From NCBI GenBank assembly GCA_022702705.1, contig CM040432.1, forward strand, positions 50,990,540 to 51,054,539: 64,000 nucleotides of DNA. Reading direction: 5' to 3'. This stretch comes from Papilionanthe hookeriana x Papilionanthe teres. Taxonomy: Eukaryota > Streptophyta > Magnoliopsida > Asparagales > Orchidaceae. This document shows positions 25,148-37,930 of this stretch, piece by piece. A program made the translations under genes and the position numbers. How positions within the stretch are numbered: position 1 is the first letter of the stretch; every line of letters starts with the position of its first letter. The notes below the pieces were generated by a model, which was not told the origin of the DNA, made no database searches, and saw only the letters and a program-made list of their open reading frames with translations.

Positions 25148-25155
25148 TTTAAATA
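25148..25155 (-). promoter_or_regulatory. TATA box of LTR-A
   Basis: TATTTAAA on the minus strand in CTCCTATTTAAACACCACC, just upstream of a CTCTCGGCCATGG block. The same arrangement stands in LTR-B and LTR-D. It is the only strong promoter-like motif in the GC-rich part of the LTR. Confidence 0.6.
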
Positions 25156-27497
25156 GGAGAGGCTGGAGGGCCTCCCGAGGGAGTTAGGGACCGGGATCAG
25201 CTGCTCTTGGCAAGGGAAGAACAGCTCCAATGGCCACTGGGCATGGGGCAACTCAGCAAGGTGGAATTTCAATGCTTGGCTCCTTCCCATGTCTCGGCCA
25301 TGGCATTTTCTGGTGGCCCTGGTGGCTGGCCGGCAGGCATGGGTCACCCTCAGGGTCAGGAGGTCCAGGGATTGAAGTTGGTGAAGGCAATTGGGCTTGG
25401 ACATGTGTAAAGTGTTTGAATCAAAGTAGAATGGGGTAAGGGTATATTTTGGCTAAATTTGGTCAAATGCATGGATTGGGCTAGGTGCACCTTCCCATGG
25501 CTAGTTTGGTCGAGGATAAAGTGGTTTAGGTCGGCTTAATTAGTGGGGAAGGGTCACCATCCAAGTACAATTAAGTTTAAGCATGGTTTAGTGGAGTCAT
25601 GGAAGTGGCTAATCCCCCTTAAGGGAATATGGAAAGGGCCTCCTCCTCTTGCCATCTTGGGTATGGTGAGGTGGAAAGTAGATTCCATGGCTCTCATGGC
25701 TCCCATGGCTCCATTTGGCTTGGGAAAAGTATTTTGTGAATTTTGGCATTTAGGGGTGATTTGGCATGAGGCTTGATTTGGAATCATTTGATGATGGGAT
25801 TGGAACTTAGGGAATGTCTTTGATTAAATGGATGGCAAATGAAAATGTCATATGGGCTTTAGGGTAGATTTTGGGCTCTTTGAAATGGTTTTAGATGGGC
25901 TTTTAAAGTGATTTAGGGAAGTGGGTTTTTTTTATTTTAGGATGGGCATTTGGGTGAAAATTTTGTGAAGGACCATGTCAAATAAATGTTGCAATTGGTT
26001 TAGGGATGTTTCATGAATAGTTTGGAGTCAATTTGGTGTGATTTGGAATTGAATTGGTTTCAATTTGGGTTCATTTGGTAAGTGGGCCAATGTAGGTCAA
26101 ATTGGGCTAACTTGGGCCAATGTTGGGCTAGGATTGAAATTGATGTAAAATTAATGTTGGGAAATCTTTATGGGAATGTTTCAAAGAGGTTTTAACTTTG
26201 CTTGGGTTTTGATTTTGGGGTTTGGGCTTATTTGGTTTAGGTTTGGGCTTAGGTCAAAATTGGGTCTTTTAGCTTTGGGTTGAGTTTGAGTGGGGTTTGG
26301 GTCTAAATTATGGGCGAATCATGTTAGTGTTTTGTTTGTGGGGATGTTAGGGAAGGTTTAGAGAAGATTTGGGGTTAATTGGAGTTGAATTGCGTGAGTT
26401 TGAGCTAAGTTTGGGTCATGGGTCCAAATTGGGCTTTAAGGTCAAAAGTGAAATTGGATTCAAATGCCAATCAAATTGGGCTTGAATTTTGTCTAGATTG
26501 GTTTTGGGGATGTTGAATTGAAGTTTAGAATTGAATTGGACCAGAATTTGGGTCAATTGGGTAGGTTTGGTTTGACATTGGGTTCACTTTGGGTTAAAAT
26601 GGGTCAAATTGGGGATTTTGACAAAAGTGGGGTAAATTGACAAAATTGGCCCATGGTCTAGTTGGACAAAATGAAATTGGGAATATTTGAGATTTTCTGG
26701 AATTTTCTGGGAATGTTATGAATTTTTGGATTTTTTGGCTAAGAGGGGCATTTTGGGTATTTGGAGGGTATTGGGAGGTATTTTTGGAATTTTTGGCATT
26801 TTTGGCTATGAATGATCAGTTTGAGTGATGTGGGAATGTTTGGGATTGGTTTTAAGAAATTTTGGGTGATATTGGAGAATTTTGAAAATTTTGGGTAATT
26901 TCAAGGGTTTTGGGTAGGCTAGGCGGGTGTAGGGTCCCCGGGGTAAAAAATTAAAAATTTGGAAAATTGAAGATTCGGTAAATGTAAGTGGAATGAAATC
27001 ATTTTGGTTGAGCCATGAAGCCATGTTAAGCCTATATGAGCCATGAGAGGACTCATTTGAGGCATTCACTATGTTGTTCCTAACCCTCTTAGCCAAGGGC
27101 TTAGGGGTTAAGGACCATCCATGTGAATCACCTTCATGAGTCAGGAGGTCAAGTTGGGTATAGGTGTGGTTTTAGAAGGTGTGTGAAAGTGTGGTGTATA
27201 AGTATAGTGTAAGTGTAAGTCAGCCCCTCACTGGACTGAGCCACCTGTGAGCGGCCTCAAGGCCAAAGAGTCCTATAGGAACTCATCCTTTAAACTTCCA
27301 CATTTGATTTCAACCCTTTAGGTGATTAGGGGTCTACAATCAAGCTTGTGGGGTTTGCAGGGAGTTAAGAAGTGGTTTGAATTTCTAAGTGGTGGGTCCC
27401 AATTCTAATCCTCTAGGATAGTCAAAGGAAAAGCCTAAAGCTAGATCCTAGGTACTAAAAAGAAGAAGAGAAGACCTCATCAAAAATGAGGTCAACA

Positions 27498-27542
27498 AAT
27501 GGACCCTCAATAGGTGTGGTGTGCTAACCAAGCACACCGCGC
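27498..27542 (-). other. PPT-like end and hairpin upstream of LTR-A
   Basis: In sense direction: GCGCGGTGTGCT, loop, AGCACACCACAC (27514-27542), then CTATTGAGGGTCCATT directly before the LTR. The same hairpin and a CTATTGGGGGTCCATT tract precede LTR-C (43551-43595). So LTR-A has the context of a 3' LTR on this side. Confidence 0.7.
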
Positions 27543-27869
27543 GTATTGGTGTTGACCGAAGCGATCAACAAAACCAACACAGATGTCCAAGTGACAAACT
27601 TAGGACGAAGTAAAAGAGTTTCCGCTGGGGAGTGTCAAGTATATCTCTGAGATTGGGTATTCCTGAACTCTCGCTGGGGAAAGGAAAAGGAGGTGAATCC
27701 CAAATCACATGATCTGGGGGAATTTCGATTTAGATTTCATGTTGTTTTAGTTTAAATTTTGATGTGTGAGTTCAGATTTTAGTTTGAGTTTCAATTTAGA
27801 TTGAAGTTTTGTTAAAATTAATTTGAGGGGATTTGAACTTGAAATGAAAATCAGAATTTTGTGGTTTTA

Positions 27870-28874
27870 GATGTAACATCTTCAACCTCAAAAGAAAATT
27901 GAATTGATTGGATTGAATCATTACAATGAGGAGAGATCTCAGAGCAATGCGGTATTGGATGTAAAATCCTTAACCTCAAGAGTTTGATTTGGTGTGCTTC
28001 ATTGCAATAGGGAGAGAACCTAAAGCAATGCGGTATTGGATGTAAAATCCTCAACCTCAAAAGTTTGATTTTTGATGTGTTTCATTGCGATAGGGAAAGA
28101 ACCTAAAGCAATGCAGTCTCGGATGTAAAATCCTCAACCCCAAAAGTTTGATTTTGATGTATTTCATTGCGATAGGGAAAGAACCTAAAGTAATGCAGTA
28201 TCGCATGTAAAATCCTCAACCCCAAGAATTTGATTTTGATGTATTTCATAGCGATAGGGAAAGAACCTAAAGCAATGCAGCCTCGGATGTAAAATCCTCA
28301 ACCCCAAAAGTTTGACTTTGATGTATTTCATTGCGATAGAGAAAGAATCTAAAGCAATGCAGTCTCGGATGTAAAATCCTCAACCCCAAAAGTTTGATTT
28401 TGATGTATTTCATTGCGATAGGGAAAGAACCTAAAGCAATGCAGTCTCGGATGTAAAATCCTCAACCCCAAAAGTTTGATTTTTGATGTATTTCATTGCG
28501 ATAGGGAAAGAACCTAAAGCAATGCGGTTTCGGATATAAAATCCTCAACCCCAAAAGTTTGATTTTGATGTATTTCATTGCGATAGGGAAAGAACCTAAA
28601 GCGATGCGGTCTCGGATGTAAAATCCTCAACCCCAAAAGTTTGATTTTTGATGTATTTCATTGCGATAGGAAATAACCTAAAGCGATGCGGTCTCGGATG
28701 TAAAATCCTCAACCCCAAAAGTTTGATTTTGATGTATTTCATTGCGATAGGGAAAGAACCTAAAGCAATGCAGTCTCGGATGTAAAATCCTCAACCCCAA
28801 AAGTTTGATTTTTGATGTATTTCATTGTGATAGGGAAAGAACCTAAAGCAATGCAGTCTCGGATGTAAAATCCT
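27870..28874 (-). repeat. 82-bp minisatellite, part 1 (3' region of a Tat copy)
   Basis: About twelve tandem units of 82-83 bp with the phrase AATCCTCAACCCCAAAAGTT and CATTGCGATAGGGAAAGAACC. Units nearest LTR-A are more diverged than the central ones. The array continues at 36219 after the inserted LTR-B. Tandem repeats in the 3' untranslated part are a known feature of Tat/Ogre elements. Confidence 0.95.
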
Positions 28875-31800
28875 TGTGCGGCTTATTTTTAGGTTGAGTG
28901 TTGTATTTTTTAAAAGGGGTCGCCTACAGAAGTTGTCGGCGAATTATAAATTTAATTTAAATAAATATATAATTTAGAAAGTAGTATTTGATTTTGAAAA
29001 TAATTTTAAATTTGAAAATTTTAAGATATGAAATCAAACTGATCTCACATCCCGAATAGTTTATATAAACGAGCGCCGCACCACAAACCGTGTATCTATC
29101 CCGAAGAATGACACACTCGCTTGATGATGGGGCTCGATTAAATAAACTAGAAAGGTTTGTGCCATCCGTTTGGTCCGCGAACCAATTTTATAAGCCGATA
29201 AGTTCTCCTGCTTAATATAAATGAATTAAGCGAGGTTTATATTACTCGGGTTCTTAAAGTTCCCTATAAGGGCAAGCCCTATAGTTAATTACATCTTAAG
29301 TGACGGAAATCACCTAAGAAAACTTTCGATAATAATCAGTAGTTCTGCTCTCAAGAATTTCAAAGTTTAAGTTTTCAAGGGATTGAATTTTGGAAATTTC
29401 AATAGGGAATGGATCAAATTTGGAACAGTTATTTTCAGGAGTCCAAAGGAAGAGAAGTAGGGGATGTCACAGACCCGAAGTGAACTTCGGTGACTTCCCA
29501 AACTATCCTAATGTTAGTCTTTGAATTTCGGAAGTGAATTTATTTAAGTTTCAATCCTGCCAATTAATTATAGGAATTACATTCACATAATCACTCGATT
29601 ATACAAATAACCTCGAAAGGTAGGAGGATTTACATCGTATCGGACGACAACCTCGGAATCCTAAAGCGAGTTAGGGCTTATATTGCACGGCAAGGGCTGT
29701 ACAAAGGCCTAAAAGAACAGGTGAGGATTTACGTCGCACTAAGCGGACTACCTCGAATCCTATGGCTTGTTGTTTAAACTAAAGAATAGTTTTGCTGATG
29801 TCGACACAGGTTTTGCTGATGACGATGGCCGTGCTGCCCACCATGCTCCAAGCTCCTTGTTGTTGCAGAGGTTTAGTTTTAGAAGTCATAAATCGGGAGA
29901 TGAGAGAAGTGTTTTTGGTTTAGAGAAAATCTTAAAATCCGGTGTTTTTAATATTTTAATTAAACAAATCTTAAAGTTGATTATAACAACACCGGTTAAG
30001 ATCCCACGGTTCCATCCTTCCGGCATCGTTATTTTTATCGGATTCACTTAGTCCGGATGAATTTGCTAAACTCAATCGAATGAGTTCCACACTTTCATTT
30101 AGACTGTGGGAAATCCCGTTAGCAACACGTAGGTTACATCATCCGAGGTATTCCCGATCATCCAACAAGACGTTTTAATTTAGTTGTCGTTGTAGTTTTG
30201 TTGTTACGTTTGTGATTAAATTTTGAGTTGTCTTATATTTTGAAATGTTGTGGCGGTGGATTTTATCTTGTTGTGTCTTTTAATTTAGTTATGGGTTTCG
30301 GTTTTGGTTTACATCCTAAAGGTGTAGGTTTTCATGCAACCGTTGTTTATCGTGCAAGAAAGATAAAGTACAACACGAATAAATGAATTGCGATAAGGTA
30401 AATTGCAATAAAATAAAAGCGTACTCGGAGGGTCTTCCCGTCATTCCAAGTCGTACTTGAAACACGAGTTTAGAGCATTTAAGCATTTATAGCAATTTCT
30501 TAGGTAAAGCTAAGGGAAGGGTTATGGTTTTCTACCAAAATCCTAATCCTATAGCTTAGTCATTCCTATGACGTCTAGGTCTTCGATTTTGGTTTTAAGG
30601 ATGATTTCTCTTCACCAAAGAACAACTAAGCTCAATTTGTTCTTAAGGACATTCCATCATATTGAGGAAGTGTTTAAGACGAATCTTAAACATCTTTTCA
30701 ATATTTCGGGAATTATCCTAAGTCCAAATGAATTCTATTGTGCGAGTGAATTAATCATCCAGGGTGTTTAAGTTAAGTTTTATTTCTTGCTCAGTGAATT
30801 AGGATGTTTGAATATCCTTATGGGTGAAGTGTCATTTCACTTGATACTCCGTTTAGGAGTTATAATAGTAAAAGCTCCTAAGGGCAAAATGATATTTAAT
30901 GATTTGTGATTCAAATTTAAGTTCAAATTAATGATTTAAGTTTGGAATAGTGTTCAAGTTATTTTAGATTTATTTTGAATTTCTTTATGTCTTAAGTGAT
31001 GTCATTTAATTCAATTTAATTTAATTTAACTTAATTTAATTTAATGTGGTTTAATTTAATTTAATTTAATTTAAGTTAATTTAATATAATATGCTTTATC
31101 TTAATTTAATTCAATTTGATTTAATTTAATTTGATTTAGTTTTAATTTAATTTAATTTAATTTAATTTAATTTAATTTAATTTTAATTTAATTTAATTTA
31201 ATTTAATTTAATTTAATTTAATTTAATTTTAATTTTTTATTTTAAAAAGGTTTGCTTTAAATAATTTAACTTTAATTTAATTTAATGATTAAGTCTTTTA
31301 GCATTTTAAATCTTAAACTTGGATTATCATTTTAATTAGGAATTAAATATTATTGGGATGATTAATTTAGGGATTCTTAAATTAAAGAACAAACCTCTTC
31401 CTAATAATATCCCTATTTTAATAATTCCAATTTTATTATTCTTCCAAATTTAATTTATTATTTAATTAAGGTTTATTTCAATTATTTTAAATTATTTAGT
31501 AGGTTTCTACCCTTTAATTATCTAAATTTCAATCATCCAAATCAGATTAAAATCAAATATTTTACCTATTCATTTTATTAAGCCTAAAGTTTTAATTAAG
31601 GGTTAAAATTACCATTTTGCCCTTCAAGCTTAATAATTTCATAACTCACTAAATTGAGCTCAAATGAATTTGAAATTTTTATGTGACTTCACTCATATGT
31701 CAATAAAGACATTAGAGGAGAAAATGTGATTTTTCTGTATTTAATTTATTTATTTAATTATTTTTGGTGGAAAATAAGGATTTCCAAGGAAAATTCAATA

Positions 31801-34800
31801 ATATGACCAAGGGAAAGTTTCTGTCCTTAAGAAAATTATGGGACATTCCTAATGACTAGAGGACCACTTGGACCAATTTTTGTGATTTTTTGAATTATAT
31901 TGTATTTATTAGAATTATTTTAAATTCTGGAGTATTAATTAATTTAAAAAAAGAATATAAGTTGAAAAATGAATTTTATAATTTTTAAAATTCTCTCTGA
32001 TATCAAGGATTCCAGAGAACCAAATTTTACAATTTTCTGATTTTTCTTTGATTTATTATAATTATTTTAGTGAAAATGCTAGAAAATACATTTTTTTAAT
32101 TTTAAAATTACCCTAGGGCTTTAAAATTTAATATCTCATTAAATAGTCCTAAGAAAAATATGGGGTTTGTTCCTAAGTGATTATATTTCAAAATATGACA
32201 TTTTGGTGAATTTTATTATTTTGTGATTTTTATTATTTTTTAATTATTAAAATATTAAAATAATACTAAAAAAATTAACTTTTTTAGAAAATTGAAATTT
32301 TAATTTTCTTAAATTCCCCTAATATCAGAGAGGCTCCAAAACCAATTTGGTGAATTTTTTAAAGGTATTTTGAAAGTTATGAATTTTTAAAGTTTAAAAT
32401 GACTAAATGGCTTAATCAACCCATTTAGTAGGGCTAACCACGTCCAATTGACTTCAAACTTTTATGGTGGGTTCCTCTGATCCTAAAGGTCAGTGGAGAA
32501 TTGATTTCAAGTCAATTTGATGTATGGTTAGCTCTAATTAATTAGGGGTCTATTTTGGGTGTTTAAGCCGATTAGGGTTATCTTAAGTGAATTAACTCAA
32601 GTCCTATTTTTCCTAGGGTTCTCTCGGTCATAAGGAACATCACCAAATTTTCCTAGAATTTATTTCACAACATGCTAATTTTTGGAATTAAAATACTCAA
32701 AACAGCCACATGCATTTGAAAAATCAATAACTTTTCACAGAGATGGCCTCCGACCTTGGAAAATTCGGGGAATGTCCCCAAGTTCAGAGGCTTCAAAAGC
32801 CCTATGGTCTCATGCCATGGTGAATTGTATGAATGCATGGAGAATTAAAACAATGCAGGGAGTAAATAATTAATTAAAAATAAAGTACTGGGCAAAATTA
32901 ATTAATTTCTTTTCCACATTATCCTCCTCTGTTCACTGAGCAAGAGGGTATTTTTATTTTATTTTTGTGATTTTTCTACACAAAGATATGGATTTTCCAA
33001 GTTTAGGGAATTAAATAAATAAGAAAATACCCTAATTTTATATTTAACACGGCGGCGCTGACTCATCCTAGGCAGCTCCGAACGCACACGCGTCGCCTCC
33101 TGATTCGGCGCCGCCTTCTGACTCAGCGCCACGTGGCCCGCTGTTCATGTATCATCTCCTCGTCCGACGCCATCTGAGCCGTCCGTCCGCGCGTGTATTA
33201 AATGAACGACATCCGTTCATCGTCCCCAAGCCTCCTAACCCGAGAACCGTCCACCTTCTAGCCCTAAGATCTCACTCAATTCTCCATGGATTTTTACGTT
33301 CTTATGCTCTATGGATTCGTATTGAAGAGACGAACACATCTATACGGCTAATGCTCATTGAAATCGACTCATTTGAAATGGAGAATGTTCAGAAGCTCGG
33401 GATGAAGAATTGATCCATACCTTAGCTCTGAGAGGTGAAGCCTCGATCAGAGATGTTCGGCACATTCGTTGGAGCTGCAGGAGGCTAGGGATGAAGCCTG
33501 GGGATGTGTTGAATTTCTCAGGTGTGATTTCCACCAAGGTCGATCACAACCTTTGGAGTCCGGAACAACCGGGTGGCCCGGAGAGGGGGCTTTCACTGGA
33601 AAACTTCTTCTCTTGGCTCGGTGAAGGTGTAGGTGAGTTTAATTTGATTTTGGTGGAGGATTCGGGAGTGTCCCGTTCGGCTCGAGAATTGAGCTCCAAA
33701 ATCGAGCTCAATCGATGGGGATTAGAGCAGGGAGGACGATGAGGGATCAATTGCTCTAAGTCCGGAGGGGAGTGAGGAGTGATTTTGGCGAGTTTTGGTA
33801 TGGTCCGGTTCAGCACCTCTCATGGCCGAGAGGGGTGGTGTTTAAATAGGAGAGGGTGGAGGGCCTCCCGGGGGGTTTAAAGCCGGGGATCGAGCTTGCT
33901 CCGGTGAGGAGAAGGAGAGCTATGCTTGTCCATTTGGGTTGAGACAAGTCAGCAAGGGAGGATTGAATTTTTTGGCTCCTCCCAAGGTCTCGGCCATGGT
34001 GTTTTCCGGCGGCCTGGTGGCTGGCCGGCCAAGCACTGGTCACCATCTTGTTCAGGTGGGTCAGGGCTGGGGTTTGGTGCATTCAATTGAGGTTTGACAT
34101 GTGTAAAGTGGTTGAACCAAAGTAGAAAGGGGAAGGGGCCATTTTAGCCTATTTTGGTCAACCCATGCAAATGGGTTGGGTGCACTTCCCCAAGACCTGG
34201 TTTTGGGCTGAGGAGGTCAGGTGGGTCAATCTCCCATGTGTGGTGGAGTCTCCATCAAGGATTAGGTGGCAAAGCATGGTTTAGAGTGTGACATGCTTAA
34301 GGTAAAAAAGGTTTAAGGGAGGTTTAAGAAAGAACCCCCTCTTCTTGCCATAAATGGACTAATGACAAGTCAAAGCCCTCATGGCTTCATGTGGCTTGGG
34401 AATGGCTTGTTCATGGCTCCATTTGGCTTGGGAAAAGCTTGGTCAATTTCATGAAAATGGATTTTAGGAATTTTTGGTAATTTGATGGAAATTTGTATGA
34501 AACTTGATTTGGAAAGATTTGATGATGAATTTAGGACTTAGGTATTGAGTTTAATTGAAAGTATGATGAGGGGAAATGTCATATGGGCTTTGGGACCAAT
34601 TTTGGGCCTTTGGATGTGGTAAAGGATGGGCTTTTAAAATGGTTTAAGGAATGGGCCCTTAAGTTTAAAAATGAATTTATGGATGGAAATTTTTGTAAAG
34701 AGGTGGGGCCAAATAGTTGTTGAGTTTGGTTTAGGGATGTGTCATGAGTGGTTTGGAGTTAATTTGGTGTGATTTGGACTTGAATTGGCTTGAATTTGGG

Positions 34801-36218
34801 TTTATTTGGTAAGTGGGCCAATGTAGGTCAAATTGGGCTAACTTGGGCCAATGTTGGGCTAGAGTTGAAATTGATGTAAAATAAATGTTGGGAAATGTTT
34901 TTGGGAGTGTTTCAAAGAGGTTTTGGCTTTGGTTGGGTTTTGATTTTGGGGTTTGGGCCTATTTGGGTTAGGTTTGGGTTTAGGTCAAAATTGGGCTTTT
35001 TGATTTTGGGTTGAATTTGAGTGGGGTTTGGGTCAAAATCTTGGGCAAATCATGTTAGTGTTTTGTTTATGGGGATGTTAAGGAAAGTTTAGAAAAGATT
35101 TGGGGTTAATTGGAGTTCAATTGGGTGAGTTTGGGCTAAGTTTGGGTCATGGGTCCAAATTGGGCTTTAAGGCCAAAAGTGAAATTGGATCCCAATGCCA
35201 ATCAAATTGGGCTTGGATTTGGTCTAGATTGGTGTTGGGGATGTTGAATTGAAGTTTAGAATTGAATTGGACCAGAATTTGGGTCAATTGGGTAGGTTTG
35301 GGTTGACATTGGGTTTACTTTGAGTTAAAATGGGTCAAATTGGGGGTTTTGATAAAAGTGGGGTAAATCGACAAAATTGGCCCATGATGTAGTTGAACAA
35401 AATGAAATTGGGAATATTTGGGATTTTTTGGAATTTTCCGGGAATTTTCTGAATTTTTGGATTTTTTGGCTAAGAGGGGTATTTTGGGTATTTGGAGGGT
35501 ATTGGGAGGTATTTTTGGAATTTTTGGTTATGGATGATCAATGTGATTGGTGAAGACATGTTTAGGAATGATTTTGGAGAATTTTGGGTAGTTTAGGTGA
35601 TTTTGCAAATTTTGGAGGGTTTCAAGGGTTTGGGTAGGCTAGGGCGGGTGTATGGTCCTGGGGTCAAAAATTGAAAATTTGGAAAATTGAAGATTGGGTG
35701 AATGTAAGTGGAATGAAATCATTTTTGTTGAGCCATGAAGCCATATCAAGTCCACATGAGCCATGGAGGGACTCATTTGAGGCATCCACTATGTTGTTCC
35801 TAACCCTCTTACGCAAGGGCTTAGTGGGTTAAGGACCATCCATGCGAACCACCTTCATGAGTCGGGAGGTCAAGTTGGGTATGGGTGTGGTTTTAGGAGG
35901 TGTGTGAAAGTGTAGTGTATAGGTGTAATGTGTGTGTAAGTCAGCCCCTTCACCGGACCGGGCCACCTGTGGGCGGTCCTAAGGCCAAAGAGTCCTATAG
36001 GAACTTATCCTTTAAACTTCCACATTTGATCTCAACCCTCTAGGTGATTAGGGGTCTACAATCAAGTTTGTGGAGTTTGCAGGGAGTTAAGAAGTGGTTT
36101 GAATTTCTAAGTGGTGGGTCCCATCTCTAGTCCTCTAAGATAGTCAAAGGAAAAGCCTAAGGCTAGATCCTAAGTACTAAAGAGAGAAGAGAAGACCTCA
36201 CCAAAAATGAGGTCAACA
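28875..36218 (-). mobile_element. Tat solo LTR-B, 7344 bp, in the minisatellite
   Basis: On the plus strand it runs TGTGCGGCTTATTTTTAGG...CAAAAATGAGGTCAACA, and ATCCT is repeated on both sides (28870-28874, 36219-36223). The flanks are units of the same minisatellite, so it is a complete solo LTR from one insertion followed by LTR-LTR recombination. Internal order matches LTR-A throughout. Its (TTTAA)n tract is shorter than in LTR-A. Confidence 0.92.
33841..33848 (-). promoter_or_regulatory. TATA box of LTR-B
   Basis: TATTTAAA on the minus strand in the CTCCTATTTAAACACCACC context shared with LTR-A and LTR-D. Confidence 0.6.
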
Positions 36219-36416
36219 ATCCTCAACCCCAAAAGTTTGATTTTTGATGTATTTCATTGCGATACGGAAAGAACCTAAAGCAATGCAGTCTCGGATGTAA
36301 AATCCTCAACCCCAAAAGTTTGATTTTTGATGTATTTCATTGCGATAGGGAAAGAACCTAAAGCAATGCAGTTTCGGAGGTAAAATCCTCAACCCCAAAA
36401 GTTTGATTTTGATGTG
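36219..36416 (-). repeat. 82-bp minisatellite, part 2
   Basis: About two and a half further units of the array that ends at 28874, beginning with the duplicated ATCCT. Removing LTR-B makes the array continuous in phase. Confidence 0.9.
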
Positions 36417-37281
36417 GTAATTGATTTTGCAAAGATTTGTAGTGTTGATTTGAAAAGTGTGGAATTTTGGTGCTTTGAGAATTTCATGAAAGTTGTAAAA
36501 TATTTTCATGGAAAGAAACAGATTAGGAGGGAATATGTAGATGCTACATATCCCATTCAAAAGAGTTGATTGAGAGTTGCTGGTTTGGATTAGATACATT
36601 TCTTCGCCACTAGATCCGAATCGAAAACCTCGTGGCTCCGTGTCAATGGAATCGACCGCTTCCATTCCAGACAAGGGAGAGAGTAGAACGGATTGGATTT
36701 CAGATTTGGAAGGTTGAATTTGAATTTGATTGAGATTTGATTTGAAATCTGGAAGGTTGAATTTGAATTTTATTGAGATTTGATTTGAAATCTGGAAGGT
36801 TGAATTTGAATTTTTGATTTAAAATTTGTGTTCATTTTGTTTATTCTTTAACGATTTATCGTTCATTTAATGTTCATGTGAATTTGGAGTCCATCATTTT
36901 TTATTTAGATTTTTTAGGAAAGTTTTTCTTTTATTCTTTTTGTTTCTTTTCTGTTCTTTGTTCGAAGTTCATTTAACTTTTAATGGCGTTTCCCAGTCAA
37001 CTTGCACAAAAGAGGTGAAGGCCAAAAAAATGTGACATGGTCACTTTCATTCCAATCATGTTGAAGATACATCATACAATTCGATCTGGAATACATCTCA
37101 TACAATCCATGTAGACTCAAAACGGACTATGTATGATCTTTGTCAATCCATCCAAAAAGGTATCTGTCAAAAATCCATGTCTGAATAGTGAGGTACATGG
37201 TCAATAACATCACCTTCCAAGCCATCCTTGGCAAGGATGCCGTATGGATGTACGTTGGAGGTGTGATATTTTCCATGTAAC
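36417..37281 (-). other. 3' untranslated region between AlkB-like gene and minisatellite
   Basis: Part of the Tat 3' region. Blocks such as GTGGCTCCGTGTCAATGG, TGGCGTTTCCCAGTCAACTTG and CCAAGCCATCCTTGGCAAGG have matches, inverted, at 41670-42370 in the plus-strand copy. No open frame is supported. Confidence 0.7.
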
Positions 37282-37930
37282 TCACGACTCGTAAGGTCGG
37301 AGGCTCTCTAGCTCCGGGTCCGTGCTGGAAGTGGTAAGGTGCTTTCCTGTCATCCATCCTTCGAAAGTAACCGAGATCCGCTTCATCGGTACTCCCGTAT
37401 GCAATGTTTAGCTACATCCGCTCCGTTGCCTTTTAGTATCATGACGGAACCTACCGGTAATGGTATCTTCACCGGCCCTCGGAACTCACTCGGGCCCGTT
37501 ATCCGGAGGTCGCATCCGAACATGATATTACACTCGTTCGAAAAGAAACCGTGCGAAAGGTCCGACAAAGTCGTGGTGATCTATGTGAGGGGTTATGCGG
37601 TCACCCTTTTTGTAAATGTTAATGATGCAACTGTCTGGGTATGCAATCCGTCGGCAGTACCCTCCATGCTATCATTCTTTTTACCATCCTTTCGATGACT
37701 AATGGCATTGGATCCACTCGGCCATGACGGAGTATCCCGGTGGGTTTCCTTCCTGTCTTCTCGCGAAGTTGTAGCAGCATCCACATTGTATTGTAATTCT
37801 TCCTTTCCCTGGCATCCACCTCCGGGGTTCCGAGTAAGTGTTTTCTCTTAGGCGGCCTGCTCGACCCATCCTTTTCAAATCCCGGATGCAGTCCACAATT
37901 TTTTTTTGTTCGTATTATGAGAACACGTCT
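37282..37930 (-). pseudogene. AlkB-like 2OG/Fe(II) dioxygenase, Tat-carried, copy 1 (broken, 5'-truncated)
   Basis: Minus-strand reading gives the core of an AlkB family enzyme in at least three frames: RMGRAGRLRENTYSEPRRWM (37883-37815), the HxD motif HIDHHDF (His 37585-37587, Asp 37579-37581), ECNIMFGCDLRITGPSEFRG, PLPVGSVMILKGNGADVAKH (distal His 37404-37406), then RRMDDRKAPYHF. The order and motifs are those of plant ALKBH9/10-type RNA demethylases, by eye. It is cut at 37930, where LTR-E sequence begins, so the N-terminal part is missing. It matches the plus-strand copy at 41020-41651. Lies upstream (in sense) of the minisatellite and LTR. Confidence 0.85.

Larger units (their letters stand above)
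20078..27497 (-). mobile_element. Tat LTR-A, 7420 bp
   Basis: On the plus strand the LTR runs TGTCGACATATTTTTAGG...AAAAATGAGGTCAACA. The same ends and internal order occur in LTR-B (28875-36218) and, inverted, in LTR-D (47029-54438). In sense order it holds: a terminal GACCTCA hairpin, about 2 kb of CCAAATTG-like phrases, a GC-rich block with the TATA box, an AU-rich part, a (TTTAA)n-rich tract and a conserved ending AATATGTCGACA. The downstream flank is the PBS; the upstream flank is the 3' end of another Tat copy. Its open frames are composition effects. Confidence 0.9.

Noticed and set aside
24681..25787. Several open frames of 70-180 residues on both strands in the GC-rich part of LTR-A
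   Set aside because: They overlap on opposite strands, have no domain I know and shift between LTR copies. GC-rich LTR sequence explains them, except the antisense frame listed as a finding.
27870..28874. CRISPR-like array of regular repeats
   Set aside because: Units are directly adjacent 82-bp copies without unique spacers, in plant DNA. It is a minisatellite of the Tat 3' region.
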